From Clostridiales bacterium (GTDB lineage: Bacteria; Bacillota; Clostridia; Oscillospirales; Oscillospiraceae), in NCBI GenBank assembly GCA_021201185.1, contig JAJQFJ010000015.1, forward strand, positions 1-64,000: 64,000 nucleotides of DNA, given 5' to 3'. Shown piece after piece: positions 1 through 14,049 of the stretch. Numbering within the stretch: position 1 is the first letter of the stretch; every line of letters starts with the position of its first letter. Position numbers and translations under genes: made by a program. Under the pieces are notes generated by a model that was not told where the DNA came from, did no database searches, and saw only the letters and a program-made list of their open reading frames with translations.

Positions 1-146
1 CCGCCCCCCCCCCCCCCCCCTCACGGGGCCTACGGGCCCCCCGGCGTGCGGGGGGCCCCGGCGTCCCCGGGGGTCGGGCCGCCCCCGCCTAAGCGCGGCC
101 GCGAAGGGGTCTTGCAATCATCAACAAACAAAAACAGGTGATCCTT

Positions 147-953
147 ATGATAAAGCTCATCGTCTCCGACCTGGACGGCACCCTCATCCCGGAGGGAACG
201 GGGTATCTGCCCGCCGAGGTCAAGGCCCTGCTGGACCAGGTCCAGCGCAGCGGGCTCCAGCTGGCCATCTCCAGCGGACGGCAGGCCCCCAGCATCCGCC
301 GGGCCCTGTCCACTCTGGAGCGGGAGCCCCTCATCATCTCCCAGAACGGGAGCTGTATCTTCCGGGGAGAGCGGCTGCTCTACACCGACCCCATGCCCCG
401 GGAGGATGCCCTGGCCGCTGCAGAGGAGGCCGCACGCTGGCCCCAGTGCGACGTGGTGCTGGAGACGGCGGAGCAGTGCTGGGTCTACCACGGCTTCAAC
501 GGCGTTGTGGAGGAGCAGCTCCTCTCCCGGCGGTATCAGTACGCAATCATTCACGACCTGGCGGACGTGGAGGGGGACGTGGTCAAGGTGGCCTGCTACA
601 TCAAGCAGGACATCGACGGCTTTGCCGCCTGGGCGAAAGGGGCCTGGAGCGACAAGCTGCTGGTGGCCCGGTCCGGGGTGTCCTGGGTGGACTTCAACGT
701 GACGGACAAGGGGAAGGGCCTGCTGGCCGCCTGCCGTCTGCTGGGCGTCTCTCCGGAGGAGACGGTAGCCTTTGGGGACAACCTGAACGACGAGCCCATG
801 CTGGCCGCTGCCGGAAGCGCCTACGCCGTGGCCGGGGGCAACCCGGAGCTGACCTCCCGCTATCCCACCTGCTCTCACCCATCAGAGATTGTCAAAAAAA
901 TTCTGTCCGAATGGGAAGAAAACGCTTGCATTTCCAAAATGACCGTGCTATAA
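147..953 (+). CDS. Cof-type HAD-superfamily hydrolase
   Basis: ORF MIKLIVSDLDGTLIPEG with HAD motif I (DLDGTL) and C-terminal GDNLNDEPML motif; ATG at 147 preferred over the GTG at 138. Confidence 0.9.
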   Translation: MIKLIVSDLDGTLIPEGTGYLPAEVKALLDQVQRSGLQLAISSGRQAPSIRRALSTLEREPLIISQNGSCIFRGERLLYTDPMPREDALAAAEEAARWPQCDVVLETAEQCWVYHGFNGVVEEQLLSRRYQYAIIHDLADVEGDVVKVACYIKQDIDGFAAWAKGAWSDKLLVARSGVSWVDFNVTDKGKGLLAACRLLGVSPEETVAFGDNLNDEPMLAAAGSAYAVAGGNPELTSRYPTCSHPSEIVKKILSEWEENACISKMTVL

Positions 954-954
954 T
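926..954 (+). promoter_or_regulatory. Putative sigma-A promoter of tRNA-Arg
   Basis: TTGCAT-N17-TATAAT, overlapping the 3' end and stop codon of the HAD gene. Confidence 0.7.
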
Positions 955-987
955 ATCAAAGCTGTCGATGAGAAGTCATTGCGGTAT

Positions 988-1061
988 GCGGCAGTAGCTC
1001 AGTTGGATAGAGCGTTTGACTACGAATCAAAAGGTCGGGGGTTCGAGTCCCTTCTGCCGTA
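988..1061 (+). tRNA. tRNA-Arg (anticodon ACG)
   Basis: Cloverleaf read by hand: acceptor gcggcag/ctgccgt, D-arm gctc..gagc, anticodon stem tttga/tcaaa with loop ctACGaa, T-arm ggggg-ttcgagt-ccctt; 3' CCA not encoded. Confidence 0.95.
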
Positions 1062-1063
1062 TG

Positions 1064-1100
1064 AAAGCCCTGAATCGGTATGACGATTCAGGGCTTTTTT
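1064..1100 (+). terminator. Rho-independent terminator after tRNA-Arg
   Basis: aagccctgaat...attcagggcttttttt hairpin plus T-tract. Confidence 0.9.
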
Positions 1101-1137
1101 CGTATTGATTTACAGGATACAGGAAAGGAGGCGCTCT

Positions 1138-2265
1138 ATGAAGCTGCTCCATCTCTCCGACCTCCACCTGGGCAAGCGGCTGAACGGCTGCTCTCTGCTG
1201 GAGGACCAGCGTGATATGCTGGAGCAGGTGCTTCACCTCTCGGAGGAGGCGGACGCGGTGCTGCTGGCGGGGGACATCTACGACAGGGCCGACCCCTCCG
1301 CCGAGGCGGTGAGCCTGTTTGACCGCTTTCTCACCCGGCTCTCCGGCCGGGGGAAGCCGGTGTGCATCATCAGCGGCAACCACGACTCTCCCCAACGGCT
1401 GTCCTTCGGGGCCTCGCTCATGGGGGAGAGCGGGGTCCACATCGCCCCGGTGTACGGCGGGACGGTGGAGCCGGTCATCTTCCGGGATGCGTGGGGGGAG
1501 GTGGCCGTCTGGCTGCTGCCCTTTTTAAAGCCCGCCGCCCTGCGCCCGGTCTGTCCCGAGGGGTCGATCTCCACCTGTCAGGAGGCGGTGGCCTGGGCGC
1601 TGGAGCGGATGGACCTGGACCCCGCCCGCCGGAACGTGCTGGTGGCCCATCAGTATGTGGCGGGGACCGCCCTGTGCCAGTCGGAGGAGCTGAACATCGG
1701 CGGTCTGGACCAGGTGGACGCCGCTCTGTTCGACGGCTTTGACTATGTGGCCCTGGGCCATATCCACACCCCACAGCAGGTGGGGCGGGAGACGGTGCGC
1801 TACTGCGGCTCACCTCTGAAATACTCCGCCTCCGAGGCGGGGCAGACCAAGGGAGCCCTGCTGGTGACGCTGGAGGAGAAGGGAAAGGTGACTGTGGAAC
1901 AGCGGCCCATCCGACCCCTCCACGACCTGGTCTATCTCGAGGGAAGCTATCTGGAGCTGACCGACCGGCGATTCTGGCAGGACCGGGACCGGGAGGACTA
2001 TACCTATATCACACTCACCGACGAGGAGGACGTGCCCCAGGCCATGGGCAAGCTGCGGGCGGTGTACCCCAATCTTCTGGGGTTGCGCTATGACAATGCC
2101 CGCACCCGCACCCGGCAGAGCGTCTCCTCCTCTGCGCCGGAGGAGCAGCGGCCCATGGAGCTGCTGGAGCGGTTCTATCAGACCCAGAACAACCGGCCCC
2201 TGTCCGACGAGCAGCGGGCCTACGCCAAAGGGCTGTTAGACGAGCTGTGGGAGGGAGAGCAATGA
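1138..2265 (+). CDS. sbcD: Exonuclease SbcCD subunit D
   Basis: MKLLHLSDLHLGK, AGDIYDR, SGNHDSPQRL, GHIHTPQ metallophosphoesterase motifs; RBS aggaaaggag before ATG 1138; ATGA overlap with sbcC. Confidence 0.95.
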   Translation: MKLLHLSDLHLGKRLNGCSLLEDQRDMLEQVLHLSEEADAVLLAGDIYDRADPSAEAVSLFDRFLTRLSGRGKPVCIISGNHDSPQRLSFGASLMGESGVHIAPVYGGTVEPVIFRDAWGEVAVWLLPFLKPAALRPVCPEGSISTCQEAVAWALERMDLDPARRNVLVAHQYVAGTALCQSEELNIGGLDQVDAALFDGFDYVALGHIHTPQQVGRETVRYCGSPLKYSASEAGQTKGALLVTLEEKGKVTVEQRPIRPLHDLVYLEGSYLELTDRRFWQDRDREDYTYITLTDEEDVPQAMGKLRAVYPNLLGLRYDNARTRTRQSVSSSAPEEQRPMELLERFYQTQNNRPLSDEQRAYAKGLLDELWEGEQ

Positions 2266-5018
2266 AACCTGTGAAGCTGACCCTCTCCGCCTTTGGCCCC
2301 TACGCCGGGGAACAGACCTTAGACTTTGACGCCCTGGGGGAGCAGGGGCTTTACCTCATCACCGGGGACACCGGGGCGGGGAAGACCACCCTGTTCGACG
2401 CCATCACCTTCGCTCTCTACGGGGAGGCCAGCGGCCAGAGCCGGGAGGTCTCCATGCTGCGGAGCAAGTACGCCCGGCCGGAGACCCCCACCTTTGTGGA
2501 GCTGACCTTCCGCTACCGGGGGAAGGACTACACCGTCCGCCGGAATCCGGAGTATGAGCGGCCCAAGAGCAGGGGAGAGGGCACCACCCGCCAGAAGGGG
2601 GATGCGGCCTTCTATCCCCCGGAAGGGGACCCCGTCACCAAAAGCCGGGAGGTCACCCGGGCGGTGACCGAGCTGCTGGGGCTGGACCGGGAGCGGTTCT
2701 CCCAGATCGTCATGATCGCCCAGGGGGACTTCCTCCGGCTGCTGCTGGCAAAGACGGAGGAGCGGAGCGCCATCTTCCGGGAGCTGTTCCACACGGAGCG
2801 ATACCAGGCCCTCCAGGACCGGGTGCGGCAGGACGCCGCCGCCCTGGAGCAGCAGACCCGGGAGCTGAACGCCCGTCTGACCCGGGCTCTCTCCCGGCTC
2901 CGGGGGGAGGACAGCGAACAGGGGGAGACGCTGGAACGGTTAAAGCAGTCCCACTTCCCCCCGCCGGAGGAGGCCCTGGAGACCGCCCGGCTGCTCTGTG
3001 AAGGGGACACAGACCGTCTGGCCCAGGCGGAGGCGGCTCTGGAGCAGAGCGATGCGGCGTTACTCCTGGCAGACCGGCAGCTCCAGTCCGCCCAGGAGCA
3101 GTCAACGCTGCTGACCCAGCAGCGGGAGAACCGGGCGGCGGCAGAGCGGTCCGCCCGGGAAATCGGAGAGGCGGCGAAGTCTCTGGATGCCGCCCAGGCC
3201 ACCGGGCCACGCCGGGAGGCCCTTCGGCAGCAGATCGCCGCAGGCAAGGAGCAGCTGCCCCGCTACCGCCAGCTGGAGCAGGAGCGGCAGGCGCTGAGGG
3301 AGCTGTCGTCCAAAATCGAGGTCTGCAAAGCCCAGGCGGCACAGAAACGGCAGGAGCGGCAGCAGTGCGAGAGTCAGCTGTCTGCCGTCCGGGAGGATCT
3401 GGCATCTCTGGCCCCGCTCCCGGAACAGCTTTTGACGTTGGAGCACCGACAGCAGGAGCTGGAGGCCAGAGAGGCAGAGCTGCTCCGCTGGTCGGGCTGG
3501 CGGGATGAGCTGACGGAGCTGGAGGGTGAACTGGCTCAAGCCCAGGGGGCGTATCAGACCAGCCGGGACCGGGCGGAGGCCCTGCAAGACCGGTACGCCC
3601 GCCGGGAACGGGCCTTTCTGGACGCCCAGGCGGGGATTTTGGCCGCAGAGCTGAAAGAGGGGAGCCCCTGTCCCGTCTGCGGGTCGGTCCACCATCCCGC
3701 ACCCGCCTGTCCCCGGGAGGACGCCCCCACTCAGGCGGTCCTGGAGCAGGAGAAAAAGGCGGTCACTCAGGCGGAGGCCCAGGCGTCCCGGGACAGCCGG
3801 AGAGCGGCGGCCCTTATGGGACAGCGGGAGACGGCGGAGCGCCGTCTGCTGGAGGCCCTGGGGCTGCATCGCCGGGAGGAGATAGGGGAGACCCTGACCC
3901 AACGGGAGCAGGAGCAGCAGTCGGAGACGGACCGGCTGGAGGGAGAGCTGAAAACGGCCCGGCAGCAGAGCCGCCGCCGGGAACAGCTTCTTTCCCAGCA
4001 GCCCACCCTGGAGGCAGAGCGGGACAGGCTGAGTGCCGGGCAGACCGCCCTGGAGCATTCTGTCACCCAGGGGGAGGCCCAGCTCACCGCCCGGCAGGAG
4101 TCCGTCTCCCGGCAGGAGGCGGCGCTCCCCTGGCCGGGAGAGGCAGAGGCTCAGGCCCAGACAGACCTGTGGACACGGGAGCTGAATACCCTGGAGATGG
4201 CGGAGCAGTCCGCCCGGGAGACCCTTCACCGGCTGGAGCAGGAGCAGGCACGGCTTCGGGGCCAGGGAGAGGCCCTGGAAAAGCAGCTTAACGGCAGGGG
4301 AGAGGCCCCGGACCTCGCCGGGCTGGAAGGCCAACGGGCAGCGTGTGAGCAGGAGAAGCAGCGCGCCCAGGCCCGCCGAGACGGGTGCAGGCTCCGCCTG
4401 GAGCAGAACCGGCAGGGATATGAGGAGCTGCAGCAGACGGCCTCCGCCCTCTCGGAGACGGAGGAGCGGCTCCGCTGGATGAAGGCCCTCTCCGACACGG
4501 TGAACGGCCGCATTTCGGGAAAGGACCGGTTGACGCTGGAGACCTACGTCCAGACCACCTGGCTGGACCGGGTGCTGGACCGGGCCAATCTCCGGCTGAT
4601 GGTCATGTCCGACGGGCAGTATGAGCTACTGCGCCAGCGGCAGGCAGAGGACCTGCGCAGTCAATCCGGCCTGGAGCTGGAGGTGCTGGACCACTACAAC
4701 GCCACCCGGCGGAGCGTCCGCACCCTTTCCGGCGGGGAGTCCTTCCAGGCGTCTCTGGCCCTGGCACTGGGGCTGTCCGACGAGATACAGGCCGCCGCCG
4801 GGGGAATTCAGATGGACACCCTGTTCGTGGATGAGGGCTTCGGCTCCCTGGACGAGGAGGCGCTGGACAAGGCAGTCCAGGCCCTGAGCGAGCTGAGCCA
4901 GGGCAACCGGCTGGTGGGCATTGTCTCCCACGTGGGTGAATTGAAGGAGCGCATCGACCGGAAGATCGTCGTCACCAAGGCCCGGGACGGGGGCAGCCGG
5001 GCGGAGATACAGGTTTAG
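2262..5018 (+). CDS. sbcC: Exonuclease SbcCD subunit C (SMC-like ATPase)
   Basis: Walker A GDTGAGKTT, zinc hook CPVCG, signature TLSGGESFQASLALALGLSD, VDEGFGSLD. Confidence 0.95.
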   Translation: MKPVKLTLSAFGPYAGEQTLDFDALGEQGLYLITGDTGAGKTTLFDAITFALYGEASGQSREVSMLRSKYARPETPTFVELTFRYRGKDYTVRRNPEYERPKSRGEGTTRQKGDAAFYPPEGDPVTKSREVTRAVTELLGLDRERFSQIVMIAQGDFLRLLLAKTEERSAIFRELFHTERYQALQDRVRQDAAALEQQTRELNARLTRALSRLRGEDSEQGETLERLKQSHFPPPEEALETARLLCEGDTDRLAQAEAALEQSDAALLLADRQLQSAQEQSTLLTQQRENRAAAERSAREIGEAAKSLDAAQATGPRREALRQQIAAGKEQLPRYRQLEQERQALRELSSKIEVCKAQAAQKRQERQQCESQLSAVREDLASLAPLPEQLLTLEHRQQELEAREAELLRWSGWRDELTELEGELAQAQGAYQTSRDRAEALQDRYARRERAFLDAQAGILAAELKEGSPCPVCGSVHHPAPACPREDAPTQAVLEQEKKAVTQAEAQASRDSRRAAALMGQRETAERRLLEALGLHRREEIGETLTQREQEQQSETDRLEGELKTARQQSRRREQLLSQQPTLEAERDRLSAGQTALEHSVTQGEAQLTARQESVSRQEAALPWPGEAEAQAQTDLWTRELNTLEMAEQSARETLHRLEQEQARLRGQGEALEKQLNGRGEAPDLAGLEGQRAACEQEKQRAQARRDGCRLRLEQNRQGYEELQQTASALSETEERLRWMKALSDTVNGRISGKDRLTLETYVQTTWLDRVLDRANLRLMVMSDGQYELLRQRQAEDLRSQSGLELEVLDHYNATRRSVRTLSGGESFQASLALALGLSDEIQAAAGGIQMDTLFVDEGFGSLDEEALDKAVQALSELSQGNRLVGIVSHVGELKERIDRKIVVTKARDGGSRAEIQV

Positions 5019-5033
5019 CCCCACAGACAAAAC

Positions 5034-5067
5034 AGACCCGCAGACGTTTTCCGTGTCTGCGGGTCTT
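5034..5067 (+). terminator. Rho-independent terminator-like hairpin
   Basis: agacccgcagac-gttttcc-gtgtctgcgggtct stem-loop after sbcC. Confidence 0.75.
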
Positions 5068-5214
5068 GCTGTGTTCCGGCTGGATTTTACACAGATTTTA
5101 CCTGGAGCCGATAGTGATTTTTACATACCATGCATTATTATGAGGAAAACCAAACCTGTTCCTGACATTTCCCTTTAAAACGGGCGGAACGGAACAGACA
5201 GAGGAGATTTTGGC

Positions 5215-6975
5215 ATGGACTTTTTTGATGTATTGACCCTCATCGGCGGACTGGCCCTGTTTCTCTACGGGATGTCGGTCATGGGAGACGGCCTGGAGCA
5301 GTGCGCCGGGGACCGGCTGAAATCCGTTCTGGAGCGGCTGACCTCCCGGCCCCTGGCGGGATTTCTCACCGGCCTTGGAGTGACGGCGGTGATCCAGTCC
5401 TCCTCCGCCACCACGGTCATGGTGGTGGGCTTCGTGAACTCCGGCATTATGACCCTGCGCCAGGCCATCAACGTCATCATGGGGGCCAACGTGGGCACCA
5501 CCGTCACTGCCTGGATACTGAGTCTGAGCGGCATCGAGAGCGACAGCTTCTTTGTCCAGCTGCTCAAGCCCTCCTCCTTTACCCCTATTCTGGCCCTGAT
5601 CGGCGTCATCTTCTATGTGTTTCTAAAGGATGGAAAGCATCGGGACGTGGGGTCCATCCTCCTGGGCTTTGCGGTGCTCATCACCGGCATGGAGACCATG
5701 TCCGGGGCGGTCTCAGGTCTTAAAGATGTGCCGGAGTTCACCAACCTCCTGCTCCTGTTCTCCAACCCCATCCTGGGCGTGCTGGTGGGGGCGCTGATCA
5801 CCGCCATCATCCAGTCCTCCTCCGCCTCGGTGGGCATTTTGCAGGCCCTCTCCGTGACGGGAGCCGTCACCGTGGGCAGCGCCATCCCCATCATCATGGG
5901 TCAGAACATCGGCACCACCGTCACCGCCCTCATCTCCTCCATCGGGGCGAACCGGAACGCCCGCCGGGCCGCCCTGGTACACCTGTACTTCAACATCATC
6001 GGGACGGTGGTCTGTCTGACGGTGTACATGGCGGCGGACGCCATCTTCCAGTTTAGCTGGACCAGCCTGCCGGTGAACCAGGCGGGGATCGCCATTATCC
6101 ATACCGTCTTTAACGTGGCCTGCACCCTGATCATGCTGCCTCTGGCCAACCTGCTGGAGAAGCTGGCTTACCTCACCGTGCCGGACGAGCCGGTGCAGGA
6201 GCAGCAACCCCTGTTGGACGAGCGGCTGATGGTGACCCCCTCCGTGGCTCTGAGCCAGTGCAAGCGGGTCAGCGTAGACATGGCGAGCCAGACCCGGGAG
6301 GCCTGTGAAAAGGCCTTCGCCCTGGTGGAGATGTGGGATGACGGCAGCGCAGAGATGATACAACAGACGGAGGCCGACCTGGACGCCTTCGAGGACGCCC
6401 TTGGCTCCTATCTGGTGAAGCTCTCCAGCAAGAGCCTGTCCATCGGGGACAGCCTGGAGCTGGATCTGCTGCTCCACACGGCGGGGGATTTCGAGCGCAT
6501 CAGCGACCACGCCATGAGCTTCCTGCTCTCCTGCCGGTCGCTGTACCAGAACGACAAGCCCTTTTCAGAGGACGCCCTGCGGGAGCTGCGCATCGTCTCC
6601 GACGCCGTGCTGGAGGTGCTGGACCTGGCCATTCAGGCATTTAACCTGACCGATCTGGAGCTGGCCGGTCGGGTGGAGCCCCTGGAGCAGAATGTGGACC
6701 GGCTCTGCGGCAAGCTCCGGGAGCGGCACATCATGCGTCTGCGGGAGGGGGTGTGTAGCCAGCGCCAGGGGCTGATCTTCACCGACCTGCTCTCCGACCT
6801 GAGCCGCATCAGCGACCACTGCTCCAACATCGCCGTCTGCATCATCGAAAACCGGAACGCCAGCTACGACACCCACCGCTATCTCTATGAGGTCAAGACC
6901 CAGGACAGCCGCTATCGGGAGCTGTACGAGGAGTATGCGGAAAAGTATCGCCTGAACCGGGAGACAAAGGTCTGA
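5215..6975 (+). CDS. Na/Pi cotransporter family protein (NptA/YqeW-like, C-terminal PhoU-like region)
   Basis: GLALFLYGMSVMGDGLEQ, repeated QSSSATT/QSSSASVG motifs; PhoU-like C-terminus. Confidence 0.92.
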   Translation: MDFFDVLTLIGGLALFLYGMSVMGDGLEQCAGDRLKSVLERLTSRPLAGFLTGLGVTAVIQSSSATTVMVVGFVNSGIMTLRQAINVIMGANVGTTVTAWILSLSGIESDSFFVQLLKPSSFTPILALIGVIFYVFLKDGKHRDVGSILLGFAVLITGMETMSGAVSGLKDVPEFTNLLLLFSNPILGVLVGALITAIIQSSSASVGILQALSVTGAVTVGSAIPIIMGQNIGTTVTALISSIGANRNARRAALVHLYFNIIGTVVCLTVYMAADAIFQFSWTSLPVNQAGIAIIHTVFNVACTLIMLPLANLLEKLAYLTVPDEPVQEQQPLLDERLMVTPSVALSQCKRVSVDMASQTREACEKAFALVEMWDDGSAEMIQQTEADLDAFEDALGSYLVKLSSKSLSIGDSLELDLLLHTAGDFERISDHAMSFLLSCRSLYQNDKPFSEDALRELRIVSDAVLEVLDLAIQAFNLTDLELAGRVEPLEQNVDRLCGKLRERHIMRLREGVCSQRQGLIFTDLLSDLSRISDHCSNIAVCIIENRNASYDTHRYLYEVKTQDSRYRELYEEYAEKYRLNRETKV

Positions 6976-7032
6976 GTGCCGCTCCGGCAGGAGCTTATAA
7001 CAATTTATAGGGAACGTTCTCCCCGAAAAGTG

Positions 7033-7060
7033 TTGACTTTTGCGCTCTGAGATGTAATAA
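7033..7060 (+). promoter_or_regulatory. Putative promoter of pckA
   Basis: TTGACT-N16-TAATAA(T). Confidence 0.55.
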
Positions 7061-7139
7061 TTGGAAAACGAAGAATGTGCTTAGGCTGGAAAGTCTGGGC
7101 GAACGCTTCCACTATCTATCCAGGAGGTTAGGTAAAACT

Positions 7140-8744
7140 ATGGCAAACATCGATTTCTCCAAGTATGGCATTACCGGAACGACTGAGGTCGTTTACAACC
7201 CTTCCTATGAGTCCTTGTTCGAGGACGAGACCGATCCGTCCCTGGAGGGCTATGACAAGGGCCAGGTCAGCGAGCTGGGCGCCGTCAACGTCATGACCGG
7301 CGTTTACACCGGCCGCTCCCCCAAGGATAAGTTCATCGTCATGGACGAGAACTCCAAGGACACCGTGTGGTGGACCACCCCCGAGTATCCCAACGACAAC
7401 CATCCCGCTTCCGAGGAGACCTGGGCTGCTGTGAAGAAGATCGCCCAGGATGAGCTGTCCAACAAGAAGCTGTATGTGGTCGATGCCTTCTGCGGCGCCA
7501 ACAAGGACACCCGCATGGCCATCCGCTTCATCATGGAGGTGGCCTGGCAGGCTCACTTCATCAAGAACATGTTCATCGCCCCCTCCGACGAGGAGCTGGC
7601 CAACTTCGAGCCTGACTTCGTAGTCTACAACGCCTCCAAGGCCAAGGTAGAGAACTACAAGGAGCTGGGCCTCAACTCCGAGACCGCCGTTGTCTTCAAC
7701 ATCACCAGCCGTGAGCAGGTCATCATCAACACCTGGTACGGCGGCGAGATGAAGAAGGGCATGTTCTCCATGATGAACTACTATCTGCCGCTGAAGGGCA
7801 TTGCCGCCATGCACTGCTCCGCCAACACCGATATGAACGGCGAGAACACCGCCATCTTCTTCGGCCTGTCCGGCACCGGCAAGACCACCCTGTCCACCGA
7901 CCCCAAGCGTCTGCTCATCGGCGATGACGAGCACGGCTGGGACGATAACGGCGTCTTCAACTTCGAGGGCGGCTGCTATGCCAAGGTCATCAACCTGGAC
8001 AAGGACTCCGAGCCCGACATCTACAACGCCATCAAGCGCAACGCCCTGCTGGAGAACGTCACTCTGGACGAGAACGGCAAGATCGATTTCGCCGACAAGA
8101 GCGTCACCGAGAACACCCGTGTCTCCTATCCCATCAACCACATTGAGAAGATCGTCCGCCCCGTGTCCGCCGGTCCCGCCGCTGAGAACGTCATCTTCCT
8201 GTCCGCCGACGCCTTCGGCGTGCTGCCTCCCGTATCCATCCTGACCCCGGAGCAGACCCAGTACTACTTCCTGTCCGGCTTCACCGCCAAGCTGGCTGGC
8301 ACCGAGCGGGGCATCACCGAGCCTACTCCCACCTTCTCCGCCTGCTTCGGCCAGGCCTTCCTGGAGCTGCATCCCACCAAGTACGGTGAGGAGCTGGTCA
8401 AGCGCATGGAGAAGAGCGGCGCCAAGGCTTATCTGGTCAACACCGGCTGGAACGGCACCGGCAAGCGTATCTCCATCAAGGACACCCGCGGCATCATCGA
8501 CGCCATCCTGGACGGCTCCATCAAGTCCGCTCCCACCAAGATGATCCCCTACTTCAACTTCGAGGTCCCCACCGAGCTGCCCGGCGTTGATCCCGCCATC
8601 CTGGACCCCCGGGACACCTATGCCGACGCTTCCCAGTGGGAGGAGAAGGCCAAGGATCTGGCTCAGCGCTTCATCAAGAACTTCGTCAAGTATCAGACCA
8701 ACGACCTGGGCAAGAGCCTGGTCGCCGCCGGCCCTCAGCTCTGA
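7140..8744 (+). CDS. pckA: Phosphoenolpyruvate carboxykinase (ATP)
   Basis: [27 protein letters not shown] 7140 after ggaggttaggt RBS. Confidence 0.97.
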   Translation: MANIDFSKYGITGTTEVVYNPSYESLFEDETDPSLEGYDKGQVSELGAVNVMTGVYTGRSPKDKFIVMDENSKDTVWWTTPEYPNDNHPASEETWAAVKKIAQDELSNKKLYVVDAFCGANKDTRMAIRFIMEVAWQAHFIKNMFIAPSDEELANFEPDFVVYNASKAKVENYKELGLNSETAVVFNITSREQVIINTWYGGEMKKGMFSMMNYYLPLKGIAAMHCSANTDMNGENTAIFFGLSGTGKTTLSTDPKRLLIGDDEHGWDDNGVFNFEGGCYAKVINLDKDSEPDIYNAIKRNALLENVTLDENGKIDFADKSVTENTRVSYPINHIEKIVRPVSAGPAAENVIFLSADAFGVLPPVSILTPEQTQYYFLSGFTAKLAGTERGITEPTPTFSACFGQAFLELHPTKYGEELVKRMEKSGAKAYLVNTGWNGTGKRISIKDTRGIIDAILDGSIKSAPTKMIPYFNFEVPTELPGVDPAILDPRDTYADASQWEEKAKDLAQRFIKNFVKYQTNDLGKSLVAAGPQL

Positions 8745-8790
8745 GCGCCGGACTGACGCCCGCCTCCGGGCAGGCGTGAATCCCTGAACA

Positions 8791-8836
8791 CAACCCCCTC
8801 CGGGGCCGTATTACCGGCTTCGGAGGGGGTTTTTGC
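8791..8836 (+). terminator. Rho-independent terminator after pckA
   Basis: accccctccg...cggagggggttttt. Confidence 0.9.
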
Positions 8837-8883
8837 GTCTCTTTCTGCGCAAACAGGTTTCGCAAACAAATAAGGACTTTTTC

Positions 8884-8912
8884 TTGCTATTTTTCAAAAA
8901 TGATGTTATGAT
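8884..8912 (+). promoter_or_regulatory. Putative promoter of the GH53 gene
   Basis: TTGCTA-N17-TATGAT. Confidence 0.6.
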
Positions 8913-8938
8913 GCTGGGGAGAGAATTGCAGCGCGTAG

Positions 8939-13132
<4,194 letters not shown>

Positions 13133-13366
13133 TGAATCCATTGTCTGCAAATCATCAGGCAATTCCGCTGTAAAGCAACAGAAAAAGGGCCTGGGAGCCG
13201 GAAACGGTTCCCAGGCCCTGAGCTCTGTCAGAAGCCAGCGGCAGGGCGCGCGTGAGAAAATGACTTCCCATTTTGACCTGTCTGTGATATGATACCATTC
13301 AAAGAAAGTGACCGCGGCAGTCCGCAGAGCGACACCGTAAACACGCAGAAGGGAAGAGAATTCGGT

Positions 13367-14005
13367 ATGACCCAAAAGGAGCTGAACGACCGGAACTGGG
13401 TGGCCTGGGCCAAGGAGCTGCAGTCGCTGGCCCAGTGCGGCATTGCCTATACCAAAAATCCCTTTGACCTGGAGCGCTATGGACGCATCCGGGAGATCGC
13501 CGGGGAAATCCTGGCCCAGTACACCGACCTGCCTGTGGAACAGCTCTCCGACCTGTTCTGCGGGGAGGAGGGATATCAGACCCCCAAGGTGACCACCCGC
13601 TCGGCTCTGTTTGTGGGTGACCGGGTGCTGCTGGTCAAGGAAAACGACGAGGGCTGGAACCTCCCCGGGGGCTGGTGTGATGAGAATCAGACCGTCCGGG
13701 CCAATGCGGAGAAGGAGCTGTGGGAGGAGACGGGCATCCGGGGCCGGGCCACCCGGCTGGTGGCGGTGCAGGACCGGAACCTGCGCAACTGGCCGCCGTA
13801 CATCCTCAATCTGTCCAACCACCTGATCCTGTGCGAGCCGGTGGGGGAGATGGGCCCCTTCCGTCCCAACCTGGAGACCCGGGAACGGGGCTTCTTCCCC
13901 ATGGGCGACCTGCCGCCCCTGGACACCCGGCGGACGACCCGGGAGCAGCTTCTGCTCTGCTGGGAGGCCAGCCGGGCGGAGCACTGGGAGACGAGATTTG
14001 ACTAA
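13367..14005 (+). CDS. NUDIX hydrolase with N-terminal NUDIX_N-type domain
   Basis: Nudix-box-like GGWCDENQTVRANAEKELWEETG; ATG 13367 with gaagggaagag RBS. Confidence 0.85.
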   Translation: MTQKELNDRNWVAWAKELQSLAQCGIAYTKNPFDLERYGRIREIAGEILAQYTDLPVEQLSDLFCGEEGYQTPKVTTRSALFVGDRVLLVKENDEGWNLPGGWCDENQTVRANAEKELWEETGIRGRATRLVAVQDRNLRNWPPYILNLSNHLILCEPVGEMGPFRPNLETRERGFFPMGDLPPLDTRRTTREQLLLCWEASRAEHWETRFD

Positions 14006-14014
14006 ATGACCTGT

Positions 14015-14049
14015 CTGCTCATGCCTGAGGCTCATTCCGGCATGAGCAG
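14015..14049. terminator. Hairpin between convergent genes (possible bidirectional terminator)
   Basis: ctgctcatgcc/ggcatgagcag, 11-bp perfect stem; weak T-tracts. Confidence 0.5.

Noticed and set aside
3102-4334. 410-aa antisense ORF over sbcC
   Set aside because: Leu/Gly/Pro-rich shadow of the SbcC coiled-coil coding region.
7128-8372. 414-aa antisense ORF over pckA
   Set aside because: Shadow ORF of a GC-rich coding region; low-complexity G/V/H/L composition, no recognisable domain, and pckA is certain on the + strand.
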